A stretch of DNA of 64,000 bases from Diphasiastrum complanatum (taxonomy: Eukaryota > Streptophyta > Lycopodiopsida > Lycopodiales > Lycopodiaceae): contig CM055102.1 of NCBI GenBank assembly GCA_029204225.1, positions 9,497,456-9,561,455 on the forward strand. Reading direction: 5' to 3'. A program made the position numbers and the translations under genes. The stretch's first letter is position 1; every line of letters starts with the position of its first letter. A model generated the notes under the pieces. It saw only the letters and a program-made list of their open reading frames with translations, was not told the origin of the DNA and did no database searches. Below, piece after piece: positions 45,639 through 59,000 of this stretch.

Positions 45639-47837
45639 TTGAGTAACTTGAAAGTGGACCCATCTATCATGTTGCTAGAGATCAGCATCGAGTTTGTTCA
45701 CTCCATTCACACGGTGGTTGACTCTGATTTCCAGGTTACATTGCAGAACAACAACTTTACTGTAAATGAAGCTGCATTCTCTAAAGCCCTTGGATTGCTA
45801 ACAGGTGGGACAACCAATGTCACTTCCAAGGACTCCATTGATGAGGCGACTTACTTTTTGACGAACTGCTTTGTACCAAACAAAGGGTACAAGATCACCA
45901 TGGTGAGGGATGCATAGATGAAATTTTTCTGCAAGTACGCGAAACAGGTGTTGTTCATCACTGATGCTAATGCTACAATCTCAACACAGAATTTTGGATA
46001 CCTGATAGATGCTCTAGCAGGTCAACCAATATACATTGGCACTATAGCATACAAAACATTTCTACGCTGGATCAAGCACTAAAAGTTTGCTGCAGTGGGA
46101 GCACATATCTCATGACTGTGCGACCATTTCGGCATTTTTACAAAGACAGAACAGAGTGTATTAGCAGGCAGGATGCTGGCAACAACGAAGATTGATTTAT
46201 CGAGCCTCCTGCAGGGCATCTCTGCCAGCAGCTGCCACAACTATGGAAGTCGACACACGGACAATGAAGATACTATCTCCGACACCCAGATGCAAGACAA
46301 AGGCAAATGGGTGGATGAAGAGGCCACAGAAGGGGATGAGGAAGACAACAAAGACAATATCTACGGACGGTACCATCAGTTTTCCTTGGGTGCCAAGAAA
46401 ATTGTTGGAAAGATCCATGCCTACGACCTGCATATTCAAGAGAATATGATGCAGCTGTTCCAACACACAGATGAGATGGCCAGCAACATAGAGATGTTGT
46501 CTGAGCAGATCACATCTCTGGAGGCTGAAAATAAGATGCTGAATGAGCAAAATTGCTCTATGAATTGACTGCTTCAGAAGTCGAATGAGGAAGCCCAGTC
46601 TTTCCAAGATAGCAATAACACACTTCAGGCCAAATTTGCTGAATTGCAGAAAAAATTTGATTCATTAACAGTCGAACTCAATAAGGTAAAGGCAGAAAAG
46701 GCTTATCTACATACCACACTTCGTGATGAGAGCACGAAAAGAATAAAGACAAAAGTTGCCTTACAGCTATGCAGCAGCTTTGGGCTAATCCAGAGAGATT
46801 CCTCGAAGCTGCAGTCTCTTCAAGACCAGATGCTCGAGAATTTTTGAGTCGAGTTTCTTATTCCACTCGAGAACGACAAAGCACTCGTCGAAGAAGAACT
46901 TGCTGAGCTGAAGGAGTTATCAGCCCAGACAACTACCTGCTCCGGGCCAGATCCACACGAGGAATACTCGCAGGACCTAGAAAAGATCGATGATTTGACA
47001 AAGCAGCTCTAGGCAACTCGAAACTATACAAGGGTGGCAGATCACCTAGAGTAAGCTGAAGTCTACATTAAAATTCTGACTTGTAGAAGGAGGTAGCAGA
47101 CCTCAAACAACAGTTCAAAGACTAGAACTTTGATGCTGACATCCATTAACAGGACGTTGCAGAAGCACTATCTAAGGCTAAGTGATCGAAGAGGAATCAG
47201 TCAAAGGTATGTGCAGAGCATTTTCAAAATTTTTTTGAATGATTCTAGAAGTGGACTCCTTGCCATTTCAATATTGAATTACAGTGGCATGTCGACTATT
47301 TGATGCTACCAGGCTCAGTAGGCATGGCATTCGAGGATTGACAGTCATAGTGGGAAAAGGAGGATTTCCTCTTGTTATGGGACTAGCTTAGCATCAAACA
47401 GAAGGGATGTCTATGCTAGGCCATCATCCAGGGAAAATTCAAAGTCTCACCATTTGAATCACTGGAATTGTACATAGGCTCAACCTTTTTATATGCGCTG
47501 GAGTACATCCGTATAAAGGAGTACCAGTTTTTGAGGCATAGCGATTCAAAGCGAAAGTTTTGGAGGAAGCATGCTCAGTTCAAGTTATATTTACTAGACG
47601 GCCGGGCGAATATTGAAGAATTCGACGATGCAGGTCTGCTGCTTAATATCAACACGGCATATCCGAAGCTGTACAATATTTACACCGACTAGGAGCGAAA
47701 CTTTTCAAGTTATTTTGCGGAAATCAAGCACAATCTACAAGATAGAGCTAAATACAAATCTTTTTGTACATATAATTTTTGGCAGTTTGGCACTTTTGCA
47801 GCCAAAGTGTTATCTTCTGTTTAGAACTTATTTGTAA
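45639..47837 (+). pseudogene. Extra ORF after integrase: plant-transposon-type domain plus coiled coil
   Basis: A nearly continuous frame broken by several stops. The N-part (LEISIEFVHSIHTV, NNNFTVNEAAFSKALGLLTG, YLIDALAGQPIYIGTIAYKT, AVGAHIS..LCDHFGIF) resembles the putative plant transposon protein domain found in some retroelement third ORFs; this is inference. The middle is acidic (DEEATEGDEEDNKDN). The C-part is a long coiled coil (MEMLSEQITSLEAENKML-like heptads, LNKVKAEKAYLHTTLRDES). A further segment (SLELYIGSTFLYALEYI) reaches 47690 and beyond. It is not needed for core retrotransposition and its role is unknown. Confidence 0.55.
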
Positions 47838-48337
47838 AGTGTAAATTTATTCAGTTTTCATCTACTTTATTCGAACAATTTACACTTAGGAAAAGTTCTG
47901 AAGAGGACTTTCAGTTAGGTAAAGACCTTTTTGATGGCACTCTACTCCCTATAAGGTTGTCGCCATACGGCAACTTACCCATTGGGAGATATACCAGATC
48001 CAGTGAAGATATTTTATTGCTCGAATGCCAAAGAAATTTAGAATTGGCACAACAATTGCATGAGGATCTTAATACATGAAAGATTTTTCTTGTATATGGC
48101 GTTACAGATTATGTGATGCTGAGCTTTTATATGTTATTTGTTGAAATATTTGATGCCGAAATACCAAGTACATGTCATATATTTAAACTGAAGAAATATC
48201 TTCACATTTGACCTAACGAAGATTCAAAAAGTGAAGTATTCAACGATACGAAACTATTCTTTTCTAAAGAATGAATATATCTCGAAACGAAGATTATCTG
48301 TTCACGAGGACGTTTCGCATTTGAGGAGGGGGATATA
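47838..48337 (+). other. 3' untranslated part of the gypsy element, polypurine tract at its end
   Basis: No ORF. GAGGAGGGGGATATA (48323-48337) directly before the LTR TGATACC is the likely polypurine tract. Confidence 0.6.
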
Positions 48338-49662
<1,325 letters not shown>

Positions 49663-49690
49663 GAGCGTCACCAATTTTGGTGGGGGATAC
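49663..49690 (+). other. Degenerate primer-site-like motif
   Basis: CCAATTTTGGTGGGGGATAC looks like the Athila/Tat-type ATTTTTGGCGCCGTTG... primer region with an internal deletion. A polypurine tract reading is the alternative. Confidence 0.3.
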
Positions 49691-49857
49691 TGTTGGAGGG
49701 TTTGCGGATATTGAGGCAACCCTAATTAGATTATTCATTTATTAGTAGTTAATAAGTGAGAGAGATTTGACACCCTGCGTGTATAAGTCCAACCCAATGA
49801 TTACATTGTTATTTGATCAAATAGATAGCAATAAAGAGACTTTAAGGCTATTTACGC

Positions 49858-50333
<476 letters not shown>

Positions 50334-50345
50334 AATCTAAGATTC

Positions 50346-50460
50346 ATTTATCATCAAACACTATCTATTCAAACACTTAACACTATATATTTCAAACACT
50401 TAACACTATGTATTTAAACACTTAACACTTAACACTATCTATTCAAACATTATTTTTCCT
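50346..50460. repeat. AACACTTAACACTAT minisatellite
   Basis: Several imperfect copies of TATTCAAACACTTAACACTA in a row. Confidence 0.75.
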
Positions 50461-50525
50461 CTCTTCACTTTATTTCACAAAAACAAACAAAACAAACTTT
50501 ATCTTTCCAAAAAAAAACAAAACAT

Positions 50526-51062
50526 GAAAACTCCAAAAGCTCTCAATATCATCAAGCACTAACCTCTAAGCATCAAAAGCATGAACTGATCTTCAAGAAT
50601 AGCAATAATCGCTCCAAACTCGCCTTCAATCGCTCCAACCTGCACAAAACAAAGTGTGAAAAAAGACGCTGGATCGCGCGAATTCGGAAAAAAGAACCAG
50701 ACGTCGGATTCCGATGTCCTCCAAACACATTGGAATTCGGCGTTCGTGTTGGACGTCGGAATCCTTACTCTCGGACGTTCCGCTTGCTCGGGCACAAACT
50801 CCAAAAGCTTTCAATATTATCAAGCACTAATCTCTAAGCATCAAAAGCATGAACTGATCTTCAATAATCGCAATAATCGCTCCAAACTCGCCTTCAATTG
50901 CTCCTACCTGCACAAAACAAAGTGAGAAAAAAGACGTTGGATCGCGCGAATTCGGAAAAAAGAACCAGACGTCGAATTCCGATGCCCTCCAAACACGTCG
51001 GAATTCGACGTCCGTGTCAGTCTAGGCCCTTCCTCTTGGGCGTTTCACTTGCTCAGGCACAC
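50526..51062. repeat. Tandem duplication of about 270 bp
   Basis: Copy 1 starts at 50526 and copy 2 at about 50799, both AAACTCCAAAAGCT(C/T)TCAAT. They share GATCGCGCGAATTCGG, an ACGTCGGATTCCGAT-type palindromic stretch and the end GCTTGCTC(G/A)GGCAC. Copies differ by scattered substitutions. No gene recognised. Confidence 0.88.
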
Positions 51063-51479
51063 GCCCTCGGACTCCCGCCCTCGGGTAGTGGGCCCTCCCA
51101 GGGCGGAACGCCCTCGAGGGAGGCCCCCCAAACCCCCCCCCCCCCTCCCCCCCCCACAATAAATCAAGCTAGAAGTTTTTTTTTTCTTTTCTTTTTACAT
51201 ATATTTAATAGGTGACTCCGAAGATTGCTTGTTTTTTCTCTCATTCCGCGAATTCCATCGAGGAAGGTTAAGCAAACCCTTCAATAAAACCCAAAGTCCA
51301 AATCTTTCCTTTTTTAGTGCTTTAAGGCTCTCTGCATCAAAAGTTAAAAAAAAAAAAACAAACAGCCTACATTTTTTAAAGCTTCTTAATTCTTCGATAA
51401 CTATTATTCATAAAAGGGTTTATATATGACTACATAAAAAATCGTCAAAATTTTCAATTTCTTTATATTTTTAAAAATA
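51063..51479. other. GC-rich block, poly-C tract and AT-rich spacer
   Basis: 51063-51157 is rich in GCCCTC/GGGCCCTCC and ends in near-continuous C runs; a poly-T tract follows at 51177-51193. No gene supported. Confidence 0.5.
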
Positions 51480-51690
51480 ATGCCTAGCATTCATGTCAAT
51501 TGCATGGGGCCGGCGACGTGGCGTGATTTGAAAGCGCCAACAGTAGTGTCCACGTGGCACACTCACGCTCTCCCTCACCTTTCTCTCTCTCTCTCTCTCT
51601 CTCTCTTTTCCTTTTCTTTTTTCTTTCCGATTTGCTTTTCTTTCGCCTCCCTTTTCCGTTCGTTTTGCTCTTTGCTTTTCTTTGTAATGC
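51480..51690 (+). promoter_or_regulatory. Promoter-like region with G-box elements
   Basis: GACGTGGC at about 51516 and a perfect G-box (CCACGTGGCA) at about 51549 precede a CT-rich tract (51592-51606 and beyond) typical of plant 5' leaders. No definite TATA box. The downstream gene is not identified. Confidence 0.4.
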
Positions 51691-51744
51691 CTGTCTCTGC
51701 ATCTCTTTCGAGCGCTTCATCTTCCGATCATTGCTACCTGCTGT

Positions 51745-51965
51745 GCTTTGTTTGGAATAATATCATCTCCAATCGCTTCTTTCTGCTCAGCTCTACTTTC
51801 ACAAGCCAATTGCACTCGCTCTTCAGCCAGGTAAGGTATCTGATTTATCTGATTCCTCTTTCTGTGCCTTTGTTTGGAATAATATCATCTTCAATCGCTT
51901 CTTTCTGCTCAGCTCTACTTTCACTAGCCAATGGCACTCGCTCTCCAGCCAGGTAAGGTATCTGA
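51745..51965 (+). repeat. Tandem duplication of a splice-donor-containing leader segment
   Basis: Two copies of about 110 bp start near 51745 and 51865: TTTGTTTGGAATAATATCAT, AATCGCTTCTTTCTGCTC, then CAGCCAG|GTAAGGTATCTG. Each ends with a strong plant 5' splice-site consensus, so alternative first-exon ends are possible. Confidence 0.75.
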
Positions 51966-54210
51966 TTCCTCGATACTGTTCCGATGATAATGCATGCTAT
52001 CACGGTTTCCAGAGTTTTGGTGTCAAGAATTTAAAAATCACAATACATGATCTCCTTGGATGATCTTGGTGTGTGTGTGTGGATTGTGTAAGGTCACGAT
52101 CCATGGCGAAAACTATTTGGAATGCATGCTTCGAATCATCAGTGTTCTAGGTCAGTGATCCCAGAAATCAAGCCTAATCGTTGAAAAACGCTTGGCAGTT
52201 TAGTTAGACCTTGAAGGAAAGCTCTGCTTGCAGGCGTGCTCTTTGATGTAAATGCGTCTTTTCTTGCACGAAGCCATGAGGTAGACTCAGTAGTTTGAGC
52301 TGCGCTTCTTCTTCACCATAAACTGCATGCATTTTTTACCGTCGGAAATCTTAAGGACCGAAAGTTTCTCACTCTGCATACCCAGACTTGAGCCTTAGAA
52401 GCATTGGTCTACATTCTTCTTCACTTTTTCTATTCGATTTGTATCCCAGGTGAGGTTTACTGCATTCACACGATCCATCCACTCGAAGGTAGTTTGGTTA
52501 ATGCTACCCAGCCATGTGATGCTGTAGAGCATTTATGTTTTCACCTAGCTCCCAAATGATTGTGTATTGGAAGTCTGAGGCTTCCAAAAGTAACATAATA
52601 CTAGTCAGTTTTTTGCATAGCTGCTGAACCGAGATCTCAACTCGTATAAACTGGGTCATTGCAACTTCACATGCAAGAAAACTTTATAGATCAAGAAATA
52701 TCAAGGCCTAGACAGATATACGTTTTTAACAGATCTAACATTAGGAAGTACCGTTTTGAAATCTTCATATAGAAGCATTTGTTTTGAAACTCATGACAAA
52801 AAGTTCCAGGCTCCATCACTCTGAAATTGGGTCATGCAATCCAGCTCTTAGGGATGATGTTTGTAGCCTTGCAGGCTAGTACTTATGTCAGATGTTGCAG
52901 GCTATTTGTTTTCTCTCTTGTATGTGCTCATTTTGTGTTGTGGATCGGAGTTGAAATCCCAACCTCAGTTCAGAGCAAAAGAAGTCCGAACCAACTCCTC
53001 CGCATGTTGGAGAACTATTGGACGTTGTAGGCTCTTGTTACTCAGGGTTCACTCGACTATTATCTTGTGAAGATCTGGTGAATTGCCTTTACCTATGCGT
53101 TTTACATAGTAATATAAATTCTCGTGTTTTTCTCTGGGTTGGACCCAAGAGGAAAAGTTTTTCTTTGGAATTTCATGCATGTCGGAGTGGTCCAAAGTTT
53201 TCCAGGAGAGCAAATCTAGGTTCCTCATGTTGCGAGCCTGACTATTGACTTCAGTTGTAATGTATTCAGATGCATTGTAAGTTGGGAAGTTATCATAGGA
53301 GCAGTGCTAAGTTTTGAGTTACATTTGAACCAAGCCATATATTTCTTGGTTGATTCCTCAACCTTCAATATCGGCCATAGCATATGGTCATATCCTTTTT
53401 TTTCTAATTGGATAAAAGTACATTGTTTAGAGAGAGGGAGCGTTCCATTGCACTTAGCTTGCTACATATACTATCACACCTTGATGAACAATTGGGGTTT
53501 CTAGCAGTTTGCATGAAATCATGAAATCATTTAATATTTCCGTTCTGCATCATTGTCCCTACATTTTGCTAACTTGTACTTAGTAGACTGGATGGGTGAT
53601 GGTTTATTGAGCACCTTTGTGATCTTCTATCAAAGTTCTGGATGATCAAACAAACCTGTTTTGAGACGCTTTTTCTTGTGATGCATTTTGGATGGCTCAA
53701 GAAGGTGGTGCAAATGATGATATAAATTTGTTGCTGCATTTTGCTGTTTTCCTTTTGAATGTTGGCAAGGACTCTGGGGAGGAGCATAATAGTGAGTTGA
53801 AAGCAACCATTGTTGGTTCACGGGCCAAAATGATGGCATTTGTGCCATACTGATTTCTTCCCATGTGATACCTTCTTGAGATGTCCCTCAAGGGTTTTAA
53901 AAAAATGCTAACCCACAGGCATTATATATAGAGAGCTGATTATTTTGGAGTTTTTTTTTAAAGTAATTTGTAGCAAATTTGTACCTGCAGTTCTTTCAAA
54001 AGAGGGTCTAAGATACATATTATACTCAACGTAATTGACTTTCAGCTCATTTTTGGGCTTTTTTGGGCCCTATATTGTTTTGCATAATACAGGGCCCCTA
54101 TTATTGCTTGTCTACTTTTTTGTCGCATACAACGTCTGTCGCGTATCAACGTCTGCTTTTCTGTCGCGTATCAGCGTCTACTTGCCCAGCCTCCATATCC
54201 TGATTCCTGC
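51966..54210. other. Long stretch without an identifiable protein gene
   Basis: Short frames only. Several CAG-type acceptors (e.g. TTGCAG at about 52880 and 52905) occur downstream of the duplicated donors, so a spliced non-coding transcript or a long 5' UTR is possible but unproven. At 54120-54180 TGTCGCGTATCA.CGTCT is repeated. Confidence 0.35.
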
Positions 54211-54213
54211 CTA

Positions 54214-54221
54214 GCGAGCGA

Positions 54222-54283
<62 letters not shown>
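54214..54283. repeat. GCGC/(GA)n compound microsatellite
   Basis: GCGAGCGAGCGCGCGCGCG followed by 52 bp of GA repeats. Confidence 0.97.
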
Positions 54284-54286
<3 letters not shown>

Positions 54287-55080
54287 TGTGTCTACTTGTG
54301 GATCGTGAAAGCCTCTGATTCTTCCACGTTTCGATTTGTAAGAATTTCAGTTCGAGCTATTAAATTTCTCTGACATCTAAGCGTATGTTAAGTAGAGCAA
54401 ATCTCCTGGCATATTCCACATTATGGTCCATATATTTTTTCCAGCGTCACTTTTATTTCTGTAGCGAAAGAAATTCAAGGATGGTCAGATCGTCACGACG
54501 ATTCAAGATAGGTAGAGTGCTTTCTAGTCCTAGCTATGTGAATCTTTGATCAGTAGTTCTAGGTTCTTGTGCCGCTAGCTCCAAAATCTCAACCAATCCA
54601 CAATACTACCACTTGCTATCTAATCGCCAATCTTTACTGGTTGAGCAGAATGAGTACTAACGTTATTTTCCTATTCAATTTTGTTGACCATTTCTATATT
54701 CAGGCATCAAATAAATGAAAAAATGGTAAAGGACGTCTTTCTGCAAAATTCTTTTCCAATTGGCTTCCTTGACCATGGTAATAAGCTTGTTTACTGGAAT
54801 TCCTAAATGTCTACGATCGCTTGGACTCGGCAGATGGATTGATGAATCAATATAAGTTTTCAGGCTGCAGCTTTACACACCCTGTTGCAGAGTTGTTTGC
54901 AAATAAAGTTTAATTATTGAGCTTTTTGAAATGGAATTTCTGTTTTTATGCCATCTGCGCACCGTGTGTAAAGCTTCACCTTTTGCTGCAGAGAGCATGC
55001 CTGATTCATTCCAAGTACCGGTCAAGCAAATCAAGCACCTATCATGCTAATGGTATGTGAAACTGTAGCTATATGCGCTA
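54284..55080. other. Spacer left of the chromovirus
   Basis: No gene or repeat recognised. Confidence 0.5.
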
Positions 55081-55521
55081 GTTACGAATAGAGCCACAGC
55101 TGATCTAGAGCTAAGCTATGAAAGCATCACATAAGCAAGACTTAAGCTATGAAAGCAGCACATAAGCAAGACTTAACCCTATAATGCAGGAGAGAGAGAG
55201 AGATTAAGGAGACTAAAGAGAGAGATCAATATCATTAGCTGAATAACAAATGACACAATTTCCCTACTTATAGCCAAGAGGAAGTCCTAAAAGGAAGCTT
55301 CCGGTGGCTAGGGCCCAACTGGGAGGGATAATAGTGCGCCTTCCAAGAAGGCCCCCACTCTCCAGTAATATGTCCAAATGGCCTAATAATGAATAATAAG
55401 GCCAAAGGCCAACCATATAGTCTAAGTGTCACTAATAAATAAAAAGGCCCCAAGGTCTGCTTATGCATAAAGTGAAGTAAATGTAAATGGACGCGGTGAA
55501 TGTAATGAGCCAAGTCCATAA
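55081..55521 (-). mobile_element. Gypsy chromovirus 3' LTR
   Basis: About 440 bp, matching 60829-61264 with about 20 differences by eye plus a small indel (roughly 4.6%). Ends are TTATGGACTT...ATTCGTAA on the minus strand rather than TG...CA. It contains a 30-bp tandem repeat (GCTATGAAAGCA.CACATAAG units) also present in the partner. Confidence 0.93.
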
Positions 55522-55533
55522 CTCTCCCCGACG
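55522..55533 (-). other. Polypurine tract of the chromovirus
   Basis: The minus strand reads GTCGGGGAGAG immediately before the LTR TTATGGAC. Confidence 0.75.
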
Positions 55534-55568
55534 CAAAAAAAAGACCCAATTGCCGAAAAGAAACTGGA

Positions 55569-56054
55569 TCAAACAGCAGCAAGCCCTGGTGCATCAACAA
55601 CTAGAACAACATCTGATGTAGAGGAATCAACAAGTGCAACAAGAGCAAGAGCCTGATCCGCAAGTGATGGTGTATGATAAAAGACATCAATAGGCTCCCA
55701 TGTAGCCTCCTCAATAGGACGACCATCCCACTGGACCAAAAACTGAATCTGCCGACGGCGTCGACTATGGTATAGACGAACCTGTAATATAGCAGCAGGT
55801 AAAAATGGAAACAACTCGGGAGCAATAGGAAACTCAGCATTACAAGGAGTGTCATCCTCAATAGCAGCACGTAATAAACTGATATGGAATACATCACAGG
55901 CTCGTGTGGAAGCAGGAAGCTGTAAGCGATATGTAACTGGACTAAGAACCTCCAAAATGCGATAAGGCCCATAATAATGTGGTGCAAGCTTCTCAGTAGA
56001 AGCATGGCCTTGGACAAAGTGATGACGTGCAAACTGTAGGCGTAGATAAACCAT
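55569..56054 (-). CDS. Chromovirus integrase C-terminus with chromodomain
   Basis: MVYLRLQFARHH, YYGPYRILEVLSPVTYRLQL and STRACDVFHISLLR are the gypsy integrase C-terminal (GPY/F) module. It is followed by the chromodomain ILQVRLYHSRRRRQIQFLVQ with WDGRPIEEATWEPIDVF. Chromodomains direct integration to particular chromatin. The module is intact in this frame though integrase upstream is shifted. With the iMet primer site and short LTRs this suggests a Reina-like chromovirus (inference). Confidence 0.93.
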   Translation of the reverse strand: MVYLRLQFARHHFVQGHASTEKLAPHYYGPYRILEVLSPVTYRLQLPASTRACDVFHISLLRAAIEDDTPCNAEFPIAPELFPFLPAAILQVRLYHSRRRRQIQFLVQWDGRPIEEATWEPIDVFYHTPSLADQALALVALVDSSTSDVVLVVDAPGLAAV

Positions 56055-56091
56055 ATCTCAAAGCTGAAACTCAACATGGCGGCGGTGACGA

Positions 56092-57193
56092 TCAACTGAG
56101 GTTTGATACCGCTGCTGAACATGCTGTAAATGAGAACTGGCCCGGGTAATAAGCTTTGGGCACTTGATAGAAAGGATGCAAGTGTGACAGGTGTATCCTC
56201 AGGAGGAAGAGGAATGCCAGGTAAAAGAGGTGCATATCCATGTGATAATAAAAATGGTGAGACACCTGTGCTGGTACTAACAGAGCTATTATAGCTATAC
56301 TCTGTTGAACATAAATGCTGATCCCAATCCTTCCCAGAAGGAGTAACAAAATGGCGTAAATAATTCTCAAGGGTCCTGTTAAGGACATCAGACTGCCCAT
56401 CAGAAGTAGAGTGATAATCAGAACCCATAAAAAGCTGTACATCCAAGATACGCATAAGCTCTGTCTAGAATATGGATATAAACTTACTATCCTGATCAGA
56501 AAAGGATAGTACGAGAAAATCCATGCAGGCGAAAAATCTCTGATAGGAACAAACGTGCACATTGCTCTGCTGTGATGGTACTGCGAACTGGTATAAAATG
56601 TGCTTGTTTCGAGAACCTGTCAACTACCACCATACATGAATCGTGACCACGCTAGGTACGGGGAAGGCCAAGGATAAGGTCCATAGATATATCAGTCCAC
56701 TGGCGATGAGGAATAGGCCAACTCTGGAGCAAACCAGCGGACTTAGCACGAAAGTACTTATTATGAAGACAGAAAAGGCAGGTACGAATAAGTACAAAAA
56801 GCTTTGAGAGGGCCAATAGAAATGGTCTTTGAGACGAGCATAAGACTTCTAAAAACCAAAGTGACCCCCAACAGGGGAGGAATGAGCATTTGACAACAAT
56901 TGGGAACGGATACCCAAGGAACTAGGAATACAAAGAGAATCATAACGATAAAGACGGTGGTCAACAATGGAGTAAACCTGATGAGAACGGGACGAAACAG
57001 GTGGGGCAGAATTATGAACATCACGAAAATCAGAACATGTAAGGTATGCGGCAGGTAGATCATCAAACCATCTAGGAATAGTAGAAACGAGTGTATTCAA
57101 CAAAGCTGGAAGACGAGATAATGCATCAGTAGCAGTGTTAGCACGACTAGGACAATACAATATAGAAAAATTAAAAGACTGTAAAAACTGCAA
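56092..57193 (-). pseudogene. Chromovirus RNase H end and integrase core, broken frames
   Basis: FNFSILYCPSRANTATDALS marks the end of RNase H and connection region; HSSPVGGHFGF the H.S..GGH.G integrase zinc-binding start. Further on FMGSDYHSTSDGQSDVLNRT (second Asp region with Glu lost to Asp/Val context) and LENYLRHFV. Several frame changes and stops interrupt it. Confidence 0.85.
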
Positions 57194-57567
57194 CCAACGA
57201 AATTGACGATCACTAAGGTCACGTTGAGAAAACAGATAACGTAAAGACTGATGATCAGTAATAATGTCAAATGGAACTCGATAAATAATGGCGCCACTTC
57301 TTTAAGAACATAGATAATAGCAAGAAGCTCTTTCTCATGCACAGAATAACGTTGCTCATATGAGCGAAGACGACGCGACTCACAAGCAATAATGCAGTAT
57401 GACTGGCGAAGCAAAGTACCCAAACCAACATTACTAGCATCAGTCTCAACAAGAAACTTCTGATCAAATTGGGGTAAACACATAACGGCAGCATCAACAA
57501 CAGCACGACAAAGAGTATCAAATGCTGACTGACAATCAGAAGTCCAAAGAAAAGTACTAGACTTCAA
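57097..57567 (-). pseudogene. Chromovirus RNase H
   Basis: FLWTSDCQSAFDTLCRAVVD, FLVETDASNVGLGTLLRQ and YEQRYSVHEKELLAIIYVLK are the standard gypsy RNase H boxes with catalytic D and E. A frameshift after VLKEV diverts the frame. Confidence 0.88.
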
Positions 57568-57707
57568 AAGTGCATGAAGAGGAGCTGTAATAGTGGCAAA
57601 ATGAGGAACTGGACGACAAAGGTGAGTGGCTAACCCAAGGAACTTACGAACATGATGAATATCAGTTGGTATAGGCCAATCCTGGATGGCATGAACCTTA
57701 TGAGGGT

Positions 57708-58481
57708 CTAGACGAATGTGTCCATTACAAACAAGAAAACCAAGAAACTCGATCTCGGCAACATCAACTTAGCAAATAATTGGTGATGTACAAGTAACTG
57801 AAATACAAAGGAAAGATGGGAAACATGCTCAGCAAGAAACTGACTGAAAATAAGAATATCATCATAATAAACCAAGACACAATGACCAAGAAGCGGACGC
57901 ATGACGTTATTCATCACATTCTGGAACGTAGGAGGGCCATTAGTAACTCCAAAAGGAAGCACACAAAATTCATATAAACCAAGATGAGTACGAAAAGCAG
58001 TCTTATGTTAGAAGGGTGCATCCTGATTTGGTAATATTCAGGACGAAGGTCTATCTTGGAAAAGATTTTAGAGGTACCGAGCTAGTCAAAGAGGTCATCC
58101 ATGTGCGGAATAGGGTACTGATTACGAATAGTCAATACAAAGGCGTTTGGTACCATCTTTCTTACTAAGAAGGAGAACAGGGGCACCGAAAGGGCTGTGA
58201 CAAGGAACAATGAGACCCTGATCTAACAAGGCAGTAATATGGAGCTCAAGCTCATCATGCTCAGATCGAGACATATGATAAGGGGGACGGGAAGGAGGAG
58301 CAGAACCAGGACGCAAGTCAATATGATGGTTCACGTCACGTAATGGTGGTAGCGTCGTAGGTTCTAGAAAGACAAAAGCATACTGATGTAATAAGTGTAA
58401 GAGATCACCTGAGGAACAACTGCTGGAGTAGAAACTGGAGGAACTGGTATTACCCGCTGAACACATAATAAGGCTGCACAA
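57708..58481 (-). pseudogene. Chromovirus reverse transcriptase
   Basis: The N-part has LLHLLHQYAFVFLEPTTLPP, RDVNHHIDL, LLDQGLIVPCHSPFGAPVLL and KKDGTKRLCIDYS. After a frame break near 58122 the C-part has MLPFGVTNGPPTFQNVMNNV and VYYDDILIFS, the catalytic Y.DD. Stops and frameshifts separate the parts. In MPFGLTNAPATFQ the usual residues are partly replaced (VTNGPPTF). Confidence 0.9.
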
Positions 58482-58672
58482 TGAGCCTTCGGCAGGCTGC
58501 GAATAAACCGCTTCCCAATAATCAACTGGAAGTCTCCCTGAGAATCAATGCCAACAAGTGAGTGTGTAACTGCATCATGTACAAATGTCAATGTCTGTTG
58601 TGTCAAGTCCAGTGTAACGGCTCCAAGAGATGCAAACCAATCAGCACCAAGGATAAGATCATAACTCTCCAT
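58364..58672 (-). pseudogene. Chromovirus protease-to-RT linker
   Basis: MESYDLILGADWFASLGAVT is the Y..ILG.DWL box that follows gypsy proteases. Its frame overlaps the RT start and is shifted relative to gag. Confidence 0.85.
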
Positions 58673-59000
58673 AGGAATAATGTAAAGATTTGCCTGTCCA
58701 GAAAAATCTCCAATGCGGTATGCCCAGCAATGTATCGAGAAATAAGCTTAGTGGACTGTAGAATTGCGAAAAGATAAGAAAGCTCCATAAACTGACCTGT
58801 ATAAGAAGCAAGGTCATTGGTCTGAGTGAGACTACGGAATGTATCACGTTGGTGGTCGAGCCACTGAGGATCAATCATCGCATGACGGAGGTCACGACGA
58901 AAGGTATGCCATAAATGGAGCCCTTCCCGATCAAGATCAGCTCGATAAACTCGCCACCACGTGGCGGCGCGTCCATCTAAATGTAAAGCAACCAACTGGA
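58603..59000 (-). pseudogene. Chromovirus gag, C-terminal half
   Basis: IQLVALHLDGRAATWWRVY, HTFRRDLRHAMIDPQWLDHQ and FRSLTQTNDLASYTGQF are gypsy gag core motifs. The half ends in frame disorder before the protease. Its other half lies beyond the insertion at 59001-59692. Confidence 0.85.

Noticed and set aside
55601-56562. Long hydrophobic minus-strand frames over the chromovirus integrase
   Set aside because: Only their first part (to about 56200) is integrase; the rest is an out-of-frame reading of integrase and chromodomain codons.
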